Part shown: in pieces, positions 15,953 to 24,520 of the stretch
Numbering within the stretch: position 1 is the stretch's first letter
Layout: the number at the start of each line of letters is the position of its first letter
NCBI RefSeq assembly: GCF_900101265.1
Contig: NZ_FMZS01000018.1
Coordinates: forward strand, 1 to 64,000
Reading direction: 5' to 3'
From: Massilia sp. PDC64
GTDB taxonomy: Bacteria > Pseudomonadota > Gammaproteobacteria > Burkholderiales > Burkholderiaceae_D
DNA: 64,000 nucleotides
Notes under the pieces: model-generated
The model's input: only the letters and a program-made list of their open reading frames with translations
Databases searched by the model: none
What the model was told of the DNA's origin: nothing
Made by a program: the position numbers and the translations under genes

Positions 15953-18708
15953 TGCGCGCGTTCCGGCACTGCGCCATCCTGGCGCTGCTCCTCGTCGGAA
16001 CGTGCGCGGCCGCGCCCGGGCCGCAGCCGCGTGCGGGCCACCCGCGCCTGCTCGTGGATGCGGCGCGCGGCCGCGCCGACCTGCAGGCGCTGCTCGCGCG
16101 CGACGCGGACGCGGCCCGCCGCTACGCCGCCCTCGTCGCGCGCGTGCGCCCGTACGTCGACCGGCACCGCACGGACCCCGCGTGGATCGTCTCGCGCCTG
16201 CAGATGTACTGGCAGTCGCACAGCACGAAGGTCTTCGTGAAGAACGGCGTCTACGACCATGCGGAAGGCAGCGCGCCCGTGCCCACGGTGCGCTTCACGG
16301 GCACGCGCGACGCTGCCTCGGCCTGGTTCACGCCGAAGCTGGAAGACGTGAAGCCCTACATGGGCGAGCGCGACCTGCTGTGGCTGCAGAACCGCGACGC
16401 GCCCGGGCAGCCGTGGGAATGGGTGAGCCAGGCCAAGAGCGGCCGCATCGTCGAAGCGATCAACCTGCGCATCGCGAACCTCGCGCGCGACGCCGCGTTC
16501 CTGTACTGGGCCACGGGCGACGACGCGTACGCCCGCTTCGCGTACGACATCTTTTCCACTTACATGACCGGTATCGCCTACCGGGAGGAGCCCGTCGACC
16601 TGAACCACGGCCACGACCAGACGCTGCTCGGCCTGCAGTCGTTCGAGACGATCCACGAAGACATCGTCGTGCCGCTGACGGAAGCCTACGATTTCATGCA
16701 CGGCTACGTGCCCGCCGACCGGCGCCCGCTGTTCGACCGCGCGTTCCGCCAGTGGGCCGATGTGATCGTCAGGAATGGCGTGCCGTGGAATAACTGGAAC
16801 CTGATCGAGGCGCGCTTCATCCTGCACATCGCCGCCGTCCTGCCGCCGGAGGAAGGCGATGCGTACGTGCGCAAGGTGCTCGAGGAAGGCGCCCCGCGCC
16901 AGTGGCCGCTGCGCCGGCTGCACGACTTCGGCTACGGTATCGGCGACGATCGCGCGACCGGCATCTGGAACGAATCGCCGGGCTATTCGATGAACGTGGC
17001 GAACGACTTCATGGAATGCGTGGAGCTGCTGGACGAAGTCTTCGGCATCGACGTGCTGCCGGACCTGCCCGCGCTGCCGCGCGCGGCGCGCGCCCTGCCC
17101 CAGTACCTGCTGCCGAACGGCCGCACCGTCGGCTTCGGCGACACGCGCTACGAAACACCGCGCACGGGCGCGATCGCGCGCCTGCTGGCCCACGCGCGGC
17201 GCCACGGCAAGACGGACGAGGCGGCGGCGTACGCCACGCTGCTGGCCACGCTGCGCGGCACGGACGAAGGCGGCAACGACGATCCCGTGCACGCGCTGCT
17301 GCAGACGGCGAAGGCCCCGGCGGCGGCCCCCGCCAGCCTCGCCGCTTACCAGACACCGACGTTTTACGCGCCGAACGCGAGCTGGCTCGTGCAGCGCAAC
17401 GGCTACGCTGGCCCCGATGCGCTGGCGATCTCCATCGCCGGCTCCAGCGGCAACCACGCGCACGCGAACGGCATCGCGATGGAGCTGTATGCGCAGGGCC
17501 TCAGCCTCGCGCCGGAATCGGGACGGGGATCGGGCTACCTGCAGAACGATCATCTGGAGTACTACTCGCAGTTCCCCGCACATAACACGGTGGTCGTGGA
17601 TGGCGTGTCGGCCTACCCGGCCATGAAGAGCAATCACCCGCTCGCGCTGCTGGCCGCATATCCGGCCCCGGGCAGCCCGGCCGACCGGGCCTTCCCGTGG
17701 GCGACGTTCGGCGCCGTCGCCTTCCGCGAGCCGGAGACGGACGCCGAGCAGCAGCGCGTGCTGGGCATCGTCCGCGTGGACGCCACGCACGGCTACTTCG
17801 TCGACATCTTCCGCTCGCGCCGGCGCGACAGCAAGGACCGCTACCACGACTACGTCTACCACAACCTGGGCCAGTCGCTGCGCTTCCTGGACGCCGCCGG
17901 CCAGCCGCTCGCCACCACGCCGTCCGAGCGCCTGAGCTTCGCCGACGGGGACCTGATCGGCTACGACTACTGGCACGACAAGGCATCGCTCACGAGCCGC
18001 GCGCCGCTGCAGGCACGCTTCGACCTGCAACTGTCCGGGAAGCCGCATACGATGACGGCCTGGCTGCAGGGCGGCGCGGGACGCGAGTTCTTCTCCTTGC
18101 TGGCGCCGCCGTCCACCGCGTGGTCGGCGGGCATGCTGCCGCGCGAGATCGAACGGGCGCCGCTGCCGACCCTCGTCATCCGCCAGGCCGGCGAAGCATG
18201 GCTGCGTCCCTTCAGCGCCGTATTCGAGCCGGGCGACGGCGGTCCCGCGCACGTCCTCGGCGTCGACCAGGTCGGCGATGGCCATGCGCTCGCCCTGCGG
18301 GTGCGCACGGTAGACGGCGGCCGCCAGACCATCTTTTCCGGCGACGCCGACGACGCGCTGTTCCTGCGCGACGGCCAGCGCCTGCGCGGCCGCTACGGGA
18401 TCGCGGCGGAGCGCGGCGGACAGCTGCAGTACCTGTTCCTCGGGCGGGGGCGCGAGATCGCGTCGTCCGGTTACGCGTTGGCGGCGACGGGCGACGGGGC
18501 GGCGGCCCTGTGGCGGCAGGACGGCCGCTGGCTGTTCAGCGCGGACCAGCCGGTCCGCCTGCAGGTGCCGGCCGCGGACTGGCCCGCGCAGCTTGCGGTC
18601 ACGGTCGACGGACGCACCACGCGCATCACGGGCCGGCGGCGCCAGATCGACGGCAGGTCCGTTGTCGAATACGCCCTGCCCGCGCTCGCCGCGGCGACGA
18701 TCCGATGA
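15952..18708 (+). CDS. Heparinase II/III-like polysaccharide lyase (secreted)
   Basis: 918 residues; its ATG overlaps the receptor stop (TGATG). Signal peptide about 1-20. An alpha/alpha-toroid spans roughly 30-430, with conserved NNWNLIEARF and WNESPGYSMNV segments, and a heparinase II/III-type beta-sandwich follows with NHAHANG (501-507), Y537, Y538 and H544-N545 (PAHNTVVVDG). In this superfamily (PL12, PL15, PL17, PL21, PL39 and relatives) Tyr and His residues abstract the C5 proton of a uronic acid and beta-eliminate the 4-linked bond. The substrate is therefore probably a uronate-containing polysaccharide. I cannot assign a PL family; with GH43 and alpha-galactosidase nearby, a plant or bacterial acidic galactan is a guess. 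Confidence 0.8.
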   Translation: MRAFRHCAILALLLVGTCAAAPGPQPRAGHPRLLVDAARGRADLQALLARDADAARRYAALVARVRPYVDRHRTDPAWIVSRLQMYWQSHSTKVFVKNGVYDHAEGSAPVPTVRFTGTRDAASAWFTPKLEDVKPYMGERDLLWLQNRDAPGQPWEWVSQAKSGRIVEAINLRIANLARDAAFLYWATGDDAYARFAYDIFSTYMTGIAYREEPVDLNHGHDQTLLGLQSFETIHEDIVVPLTEAYDFMHGYVPADRRPLFDRAFRQWADVIVRNGVPWNNWNLIEARFILHIAAVLPPEEGDAYVRKVLEEGAPRQWPLRRLHDFGYGIGDDRATGIWNESPGYSMNVANDFMECVELLDEVFGIDVLPDLPALPRAARALPQYLLPNGRTVGFGDTRYETPRTGAIARLLAHARRHGKTDEAAAYATLLATLRGTDEGGNDDPVHALLQTAKAPAAAPASLAAYQTPTFYAPNASWLVQRNGYAGPDALAISIAGSSGNHAHANGIAMELYAQGLSLAPESGRGSGYLQNDHLEYYSQFPAHNTVVVDGVSAYPAMKSNHPLALLAAYPAPGSPADRAFPWATFGAVAFREPETDAEQQRVLGIVRVDATHGYFVDIFRSRRRDSKDRYHDYVYHNLGQSLRFLDAAGQPLATTPSERLSFADGDLIGYDYWHDKASLTSRAPLQARFDLQLSGKPHTMTAWLQGGAGREFFSLLAPPSTAWSAGMLPREIERAPLPTLVIRQAGEAWLRPFSAVFEPGDGGPAHVLGVDQVGDGHALALRVRTVDGGRQTIFSGDADDALFLRDGQRLRGRYGIAAERGGQLQYLFLGRGREIASSGYALAATGDGAAALWRQDGRWLFSADQPVRLQVPAADWPAQLAVTVDGRTTRITGRRRQIDGRSVVEYALPALAAATIR

Positions 18709-20321
18709 ACGCGCGCTGGTTGCTGGTCCTGCTCGCGCCGCTGGTCGCCCACGCCGCGGACTACCAGTGGTCCGCGCCCGTCGACGCCGTCGTGTCGGCC
18801 GAGACGAACGACCATCCCCGCGCCTTCCTGTGGGTACCGCCCGCCTGCGACCGGATCCGCGCCGTCGTGATCGGCCAGCACAACATGCAGGAAGAACCCA
18901 TCCTGGAACACGCCGCGTTCCGGCGCGAGATGGCGGCACTGTGCTTCGGCGAGGTGTGGGTCACGCCCGCGATGGGCTCGAACCACTTCCGCTTCGACCG
19001 CGGCGCCGGCGCGATGCTGGACCGGCTGATGGCGACGCTGGCCGAACGCTCCGGCTATGCCGAACTGGCGCGCGCGCCGCTGGTGCCGATCGGCCACTCG
19101 GCCATGGCGTCGTTCGGCTGGGACATGGCGGCGTGGGATCCGCAACGGGTCCTGGCCGTCATCTCGACGAGCGGCATGTGGCCGTACTTTAAGGAGACCG
19201 GCAAGGGCAATGCCGAGCCCCCGGACTGGGGCGACCGCAACGTCGACGGCGTACCGGGCCTCGTCGTCAAGGGCGAATACGAGGTGCAGGGCAATATGCG
19301 CGACGGCTGGTACGCGGGTCTCAAAGGCGACTCGCTGCAAAGGCATCCGCAGACCGTCCTCACCCATGTGATCGAGCCGGGCGGCGGCCACTTCGACGCC
19401 TCGGACGAACGTGTCGCGCTGATGGCCCTGTTCCTGCGCAAGGCCGCGCAGTACCGGCTCGGCGGTCCACCGGCGCCGGACGGCACCACGCCGCTCGTCG
19501 CCATCTATCCGCGCCGCACGGGCTGGCTGTTCGACGGCTGGCAACGCGACACCCTGCCCGCCGCGCCGGCAGCGCCGGTGGCCGCCTACAAGGGACCGCG
19601 TGCCGACGCGTACTGGGCCTTCGACGGCGAGATGGCCGCGGCCATCGAGACCCTGCAAGCCAGCTTCCGCCGCCAGCCGCCGCTGGCGCTCGGCTACCGG
19701 CAGCGGGACGGCATCGTGCCCGCCAGCCCCGACCACGCGCAGATCCACCTGAAGTTCGAACCGCTCGACGACGACCTGCACATCAAGGTAACCGGCGCCT
19801 TCCTCGATGCCGTGCCGGCCGACGCCGGCCGCCTGCGCCTGGCCCGGATCTGCGGCCCGGTCGTGCAGACGGGGCCCGACACCTTCGCCATCCGCTTCTA
19901 CCGGATGGGCATGACGAACACGAAGCGGTCGAACGACGCCTGGTTCGCCCTGACCTGGCCCGGCGACGGCACGTATAAACGAACCGTCCAGCAGGCCGAG
20001 CTCCGCTTTCCGCTGACGAATACGGAAGGCCGGGAGCAGACGCTGACAGTCCCGGCGATTCCCGACCAGCGCGCGGACCGGCCGCTGGCGCCCATCCGCC
20101 TGGGCGCAACGTCGAGCGCGGGCGTCCCCGTCCATTACTACGTGCGCGAAGGCCCGGCCGAAGTGAGCGACGACGGCGTCCTCACGTTCACCGCGCTGCC
20201 CCGGCGCGCGCGCTTCCCGATCGAGGTGACGGTCGTCGCCTGGCAATGGGGACGCGCGGCCGAGCCCAAACTGCGCAGCGCCACGCCCGTCGAACGCCGT
20301 TTCCTGATCACGCAACCCTGA
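18705..20321 (+). CDS. Secreted alpha/beta-hydrolase, probable carbohydrate esterase
   Basis: 538 residues, overlapping the lyase gene by an ATGA junction. Signal peptide about 1-18 (LVAHAA). The alpha/beta-hydrolase core has a nucleophile elbow GHSAMAS with S132, and H229 in GGGHFD is the likely catalytic His. The second half (about 290-538) is beta-rich (LHIKVTGAFLDAV, HYYVREGPAEV, VTVVAWQWG), resembling Ig-like or carbohydrate-binding modules. An esterase removing acyl groups from the polysaccharide before or during cleavage fits its place in the operon. I do not recognise a named CE family, so the activity is inference. Confidence 0.7.
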   Translation: MNARWLLVLLAPLVAHAADYQWSAPVDAVVSAETNDHPRAFLWVPPACDRIRAVVIGQHNMQEEPILEHAAFRREMAALCFGEVWVTPAMGSNHFRFDRGAGAMLDRLMATLAERSGYAELARAPLVPIGHSAMASFGWDMAAWDPQRVLAVISTSGMWPYFKETGKGNAEPPDWGDRNVDGVPGLVVKGEYEVQGNMRDGWYAGLKGDSLQRHPQTVLTHVIEPGGGHFDASDERVALMALFLRKAAQYRLGGPPAPDGTTPLVAIYPRRTGWLFDGWQRDTLPAAPAAPVAAYKGPRADAYWAFDGEMAAAIETLQASFRRQPPLALGYRQRDGIVPASPDHAQIHLKFEPLDDDLHIKVTGAFLDAVPADAGRLRLARICGPVVQTGPDTFAIRFYRMGMTNTKRSNDAWFALTWPGDGTYKRTVQQAELRFPLTNTEGREQTLTVPAIPDQRADRPLAPIRLGATSSAGVPVHYYVREGPAEVSDDGVLTFTALPRRARFPIEVTVVAWQWGRAAEPKLRSATPVERRFLITQP

Positions 20322-20332
20322 AGACCACCACC

Positions 20333-21157
20333 ATGACAACAACAATCTCCCGCCGCCTGCTCGCCATCGACGAAGGCCGCCAACAACTGTCCCTCGTCGA
20401 CACCGCGACCGACACGTTCCACTGGACCCTCGACCTGGCCCCGTACCCGCTCGCGCGCGACCTGCAGCGCCTCGACGAACATCGCGTGCTCGTCGGCTTC
20501 GACCGCGGCTTCTTCGAGCTGGACATCGGATCGGGCCGCGTGGTGGACGCCTGCGCGCGCTGGACCGACGTCACGGCCGTGCACCGCCGGCCGGACGGCT
20601 GCACGCTCGTGACGGGCTGGAACCTGGACGGCACGGGCGGCGTCAATGTACTGACCCTGGACCGCGGCTGGCACCTCGTCGACACCGCGCGCCGCGACGG
20701 CGACTACGTCCGCCTGATGCGCCCGACGCCCGAGGGCTCGTACCTGCTGTGCACCAACGACCACATCCTCGAAACGTCGCAGGACCTGATGGAACGGCGC
20801 CGCTTCGCCGTGCCCGAGTTCGAGCACGCGTGGAAGGCCGAACGGAACGCGGACGGCACGACGCTGGTCTCCGCCGGCTATGGCGCCGTGATGGTGCTGT
20901 TCGACGCCGCCGGCAACGTGCAGCAGCGCTTCGGCGCGGCGGCCGACCTGGCCGCCGACGTGGCGCCGTTCTTCTACGCGAGCTTCCAGCAGCTGGACAA
21001 CGGCCACCTGCTCGTCGCGAACTGGCAGGGGCATGGCCCGGACAACGGCCACAAGGGGCGACAGCTGCTGGAGTTCGACGCGCAGCGGCGGCTGGTCGCG
21101 ACGTGGTCGGCGCCGGACCGGATCTCGTCGCTGCAGGGGATCCTGGTGCTGGCCTAG
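20333..21157 (+). CDS. Putative cytoplasmic beta-propeller protein
   Basis: 274 residues, starting 11 bp after the esterase stop and probably the last gene of the receptor operon. There is no signal peptide. The sequence is built of about six repeats with the pattern hydrophobic-strand, Gly/Asp turn, strand (LLAIDEGRQQLSLVD, VLVGFDRGFFELD, TLVTGWNLDGTGGVNVL, YLLCTNDHILETS, TLVSAGYGAVMVLFD, LLVANWQGHG), as in YVTN or PQQ-like propellers. Such a protein could be a scaffold, lactonase or sensor. No catalytic motif is recognisable. Its stop overlaps the convergent CNNM-family gene by 4 bases. Confidence 0.65.
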   Translation: MTTTISRRLLAIDEGRQQLSLVDTATDTFHWTLDLAPYPLARDLQRLDEHRVLVGFDRGFFELDIGSGRVVDACARWTDVTAVHRRPDGCTLVTGWNLDGTGGVNVLTLDRGWHLVDTARRDGDYVRLMRPTPEGSYLLCTNDHILETSQDLMERRRFAVPEFEHAWKAERNADGTTLVSAGYGAVMVLFDAAGNVQQRFGAAADLAADVAPFFYASFQQLDNGHLLVANWQGHGPDNGHKGRQLLEFDAQRRLVATWSAPDRISSLQGILVLA

Positions 21158-22488
21158 TCGGCCGCCGTATCGGCCGGCGTGGCGGACGGCGCGCCGCGGG
21201 CGCCGATGCGCTTCACGAGCAGCTGGTCGATGCGGTAGTGGTCCACGTCGAGCACTTCGAAGCGCATGCCCTCGTATTCCACGCTGTCCGTCGGCTTGGG
21301 CACCTTGCGCAGCATGTACATCATGAAGCCCGCCGCCGTCTCGTAATGCTCTTCCTCGGGCAGCGCGTCCAGTTCCAGCACCCGCTTCATGTCCGCCACC
21401 GGCGTGCTGCCGTCGATCAGCCACGAGCCGTCCTCGCGCTGCAAGGCCTGCTGGTCCGCTTCCAGCGGCGTACCCCATTTGCCCATGACGGTCACCATGA
21501 TGTCGCTGAGCGTGACGACGCCGACGACGAGCGCGTACTCGTTGATCACGACGGCGAACGTCTCCTTGGTGGCGCGGAAGCGGTCGAGCAGTTCGGACAG
21601 CGTCAGCGTGTCGGGAATGATCAGGACCGTGCGGATGCTCGATTCGTTCAGCTGGAAACGCGACTGCCGGTTCAGCAGCTGGACGAGGATGTCGCGCGTG
21701 TCCACGTAGCCGATCACCCTGTCGATCACGCCGTCGCACACGGGGAATTTCGACAGCGCGTGCGTGGCGATCTTCTGGCGGATGCTGTCCTCGGATTCGT
21801 TCAGCGTGAAGAACACGACGTTTTCCCGCGTCGTCATCGTCGACGTGACGGCGCGCGACTCCAGCTCGAACACGTTCTCGATGAAGTGCTGCTCCTGCTT
21901 CTGCAGCACGCCGGCCTGCGCGCCCGCTTCCACCACGGCCGAGATCTCGTCGAACGTGATGCGGTCCTCGCGCGTCGTATCGACGCCGAACAAGCGGAAC
22001 AGCATGTTCGCCACCTTGTTCAGCGCCCAGGACAGCGGCTTGAACACGCGGATGACGACCAGCACGGGCCGCACGACGGCCATCGCCGTGCTCTCCGGCG
22101 CGATCATCGCGAGGCGCTTGGGCATCAGGTCGGCGAACAGCACGAACAAGGTGGTGACGAACACGAACGACAGGGCGAACGCGATGTTGTCGCGGCCCGG
22201 GCCGTCGTAGAAGAGCGTCAGCCACTCCAGGAAAAACGGCCGCAGCGCGCCCTCGCCGAGGATACCGCCGAGGATGGCGATCGCGTTCAGGCCGATCTGC
22301 GACGCCGCGAAGAAGTCGGCCGACTGCGCCTGCAGCGCCATCACTTTATGCGCGCGCTCGTCGCCGGCCTCGGCCAGCAGTTTCAGCTTGATCTTGCGTG
22401 CGCCGGCCAGCGCGATTTCGCTCAGGGACAGGAAACCGGCGGCCAGCACGAGGACGGCCAGCACGGCCAGATGTTCGAACAGATTCAT
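21154..22488 (-). CDS. CNNM/CorC (HlyC) family membrane transporter with CBS domains
   Basis: 444 residues. The N-terminal DUF21/CNNM membrane domain (about 1-190) contains GFLSLSEIALAGA and the FADLMPKRLA signature. Then come a pair of CBS domains (about 205-325) and a C-terminal CorC_HlyC domain (about 345-425, ETAAGFMMYMLRKVP). The family moves magnesium or other divalent cations, with CBS domains sensing nucleotides; the older name hemolysin is misleading. Monocistronic and unrelated to the glycan genes around it. Confidence 0.92.
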   Translation of the reverse strand: MNLFEHLAVLAVLVLAAGFLSLSEIALAGARKIKLKLLAEAGDERAHKVMALQAQSADFFAASQIGLNAIAILGGILGEGALRPFFLEWLTLFYDGPGRDNIAFALSFVFVTTLFVLFADLMPKRLAMIAPESTAMAVVRPVLVVIRVFKPLSWALNKVANMLFRLFGVDTTREDRITFDEISAVVEAGAQAGVLQKQEQHFIENVFELESRAVTSTMTTRENVVFFTLNESEDSIRQKIATHALSKFPVCDGVIDRVIGYVDTRDILVQLLNRQSRFQLNESSIRTVLIIPDTLTLSELLDRFRATKETFAVVINEYALVVGVVTLSDIMVTVMGKWGTPLEADQQALQREDGSWLIDGSTPVADMKRVLELDALPEEEHYETAAGFMMYMLRKVPKPTDSVEYEGMRFEVLDVDHYRIDQLLVKRIGARGAPSATPADTAAD

Positions 22489-22528
22489 GGTGCACCCGCA
22501 ATAAGGATGTCACTTTAACATAGTTGCC

Positions 22529-22558
22529 TGCCAGCTCAATTTGATATACCGGCTGGCA
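22529..22558. promoter_or_regulatory. Inverted repeat upstream of the GH27 gene
   Basis: TGCCAGC (22529-22535) and GCTGGCA (22552-22558) form perfect 7-bp arms 16 bp apart, 11 bp before the proposed -35 of the GH27 promoter. It could be an activator site; it is unlike the TATCGATA operators, so GH27 may be outside that regulon. Confidence 0.3.
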
Positions 22559-22568
22559 CATTTAGTAA

Positions 22569-22597
22569 TTGTCGAACGCTCCGGCGCTTCGCATAAT
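22569..22597 (+). promoter_or_regulatory. Sigma-70-like promoter of the GH27 gene
   Basis: TTGTCG (22569-22574), 17 bp, CATAAT (22592-22597), about 36 bp before the start codon. Confidence 0.5.
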
Positions 22598-22633
22598 CTG
22601 CTATTACGTCCACACCTCATACTGGAATTCCCG

Positions 22634-24520
22634 ATGCAAAAGCCTCGCCTGGCCCTGATTCCCCTGTTGTTCGCGGCGACCCTCTCCCACGCCGCCACCG
22701 ATCCCCTCGCCCCGACCGCGCGCTGGAGCGCCTACACCGCCGGCCACGCAGCCACGCCGCCGATGGGCTGGAGCAGCTGGAACGCGTTCGGCACCGACAT
22801 CGACGAGGCGAAAGTCCTCGGTGCGGCCCAGCGCCTCGTGGACAGCGGCCTGGCCGCGAAGGGCTACCGCTACGTCAACATCGACGACGGCTGGGCGCTG
22901 CGCCGCAACCAGCCGGACGGCCGCCTGATCCCGCGCCCGGACCGGTTTCCGTCCACGGCCAATGGCGGCTTCCGCCCCTTCACCGACAAGATCCACGCGA
23001 TGGGCCTGAAGGCCGGTATTTACTCCGACCTGGGCCGCAACACCTGCTCGCAGGCGTACGGCGGCGACGACCCGAACCTGCCGAAGGGCAGCGTGCTCGA
23101 ACGCGAAGTGGGCCTGTACGGCCACATCGACCAGGACATCGGCCTGTTCTTCCGCGACTGGGGCTTCGACTTCATCAAGGTCGACGGCTGCGGCCTGCGT
23201 GCGTACGGCGCGGACAGCCCGAAAGTCAAGTCGGGCGACTACCGCGCGCTGAAGCCCGTGCTGGACCTGGAATCCGTCGCCCGCTCCGACATCCCGGCCG
23301 TGCAGGCGGAATTCACGCAGATCAACGAGGCGCTCAAGCGCAGCAATCCGGACGGCGACTACCTGCTGTCGCTGTGCGTGTGGGGCTCCGCCGACGTGCG
23401 CGCGTGGGGCAAGAACTTCGGCAATATCTCGCGCACGAGCGACGACATCCGCCCGAACTGGCCCCGCCTGCTGAGCAACTACGACAGCGCCGCACGCCGC
23501 GAGCTGTACGGCCATCCGGGCAGCTGGAACGACCCGGACATGCTGTTCATCGGCGCCGGCGACTTCGACGCGAACCACATCACGGAGGCGAGGTCGCACT
23601 TCGCGCTGTGGGCCATGCTGAATTCGCCGCTGTTCACGGGCGCCGACCTGCGCACGACGCCGCAGGCGCTGATGGACATCTTCGGCAATGCCGACATCAT
23701 CGCGCTGAACCAGGACCCGGCCGGCAACCAGGCCGTACTCGCGTACGACGCGGACGACGTGCAAATCCTCGTCAAGACGCTCGCGTCGGGCGACAAGGCC
23801 GTCGCCATCTTCAACCGCGGCATCGCCCCGGTCGACGCCGACCTGACGGCCGAGCACCTCAAACTCCGCAAGGACGGCAAGATCACGCTGACCGACCTGT
23901 GGTCGAAGGAAGCGACGTCGTTCACGAACGAGACCAAGGTGAAGGTGGCGCCGCGCGAGACGCGCATCTTCCGTGTGCAGGGCACGCGCGCGCTGGCGGA
24001 CGGCCTGTATTTGTCGGAGCAGCCGGGCAGCGTGAACCCGGCCGTCGACGGCGTGACGAAGCCGACGGCCGATCCGACCGTGTTCCGCTCGTCGTTCGGC
24101 TGGAGCGGCACCAAGGGCGGCGGTGAACGTCCGATGTACGCCGGCTTCGGCGGCGCGCGCGCCGACAGCACCCCGTACGGCCAGTGGCTGCAGGTCGCGG
24201 GCAAGCGCTTCGACGCCGGCATCGGCATCCTGGCCAATTCGCGCCTGGAAGTGCGCAACCATGACTTCCGCCGCCTGGAGACCAAGGTAGGCGTCGACGA
24301 TTCCGCGCAGGACCGCACGCACGGCGTGACCTTCCTCGTCTACGGTGACGGCAAGCTGCTCGCGAAGAGCAAGGCCCTGCGCTGGGGCCAGCCGGCGCAG
24401 GCGCTGAGCGTGGACGTCGGCGGCGTCAAGCTGATCGAACTCGTGGCGAAGAGCACGGGCGGCGCCAACGAGCAGCTGCCGGTCACTTGGGGCGACGCGG
24501 CGCTGATGCAGGCACGCTGA
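22634..24520 (+). CDS. Secreted GH27 alpha-galactosidase with NPCBM domain
   Basis: 628 residues from ATG 22634, where a signal peptide (about 1-20) begins; upstream in-frame codons lack signal character. The GH27 barrel opens with PPMGWSSWNAF (43-53). The nucleophile is D184 in FIKVDGCG and the acid/base Asp lies in SWNDPDM (297-303). A beta-sandwich domain follows (about 390-470), and the last ~150 residues (VFRSSFGWSGTKGG... to the end) look like an NPCBM carbohydrate-binding module. It releases terminal alpha-linked galactose from oligosaccharides or polysaccharide side chains in the periplasm or outside. It probably complements the GH97, GH43 and lyase system nearby. Confidence 0.93.
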   Translation: MQKPRLALIPLLFAATLSHAATDPLAPTARWSAYTAGHAATPPMGWSSWNAFGTDIDEAKVLGAAQRLVDSGLAAKGYRYVNIDDGWALRRNQPDGRLIPRPDRFPSTANGGFRPFTDKIHAMGLKAGIYSDLGRNTCSQAYGGDDPNLPKGSVLEREVGLYGHIDQDIGLFFRDWGFDFIKVDGCGLRAYGADSPKVKSGDYRALKPVLDLESVARSDIPAVQAEFTQINEALKRSNPDGDYLLSLCVWGSADVRAWGKNFGNISRTSDDIRPNWPRLLSNYDSAARRELYGHPGSWNDPDMLFIGAGDFDANHITEARSHFALWAMLNSPLFTGADLRTTPQALMDIFGNADIIALNQDPAGNQAVLAYDADDVQILVKTLASGDKAVAIFNRGIAPVDADLTAEHLKLRKDGKITLTDLWSKEATSFTNETKVKVAPRETRIFRVQGTRALADGLYLSEQPGSVNPAVDGVTKPTADPTVFRSSFGWSGTKGGGERPMYAGFGGARADSTPYGQWLQVAGKRFDAGIGILANSRLEVRNHDFRRLETKVGVDDSAQDRTHGVTFLVYGDGKLLAKSKALRWGQPAQALSVDVGGVKLIELVAKSTGGANEQLPVTWGDAALMQAR

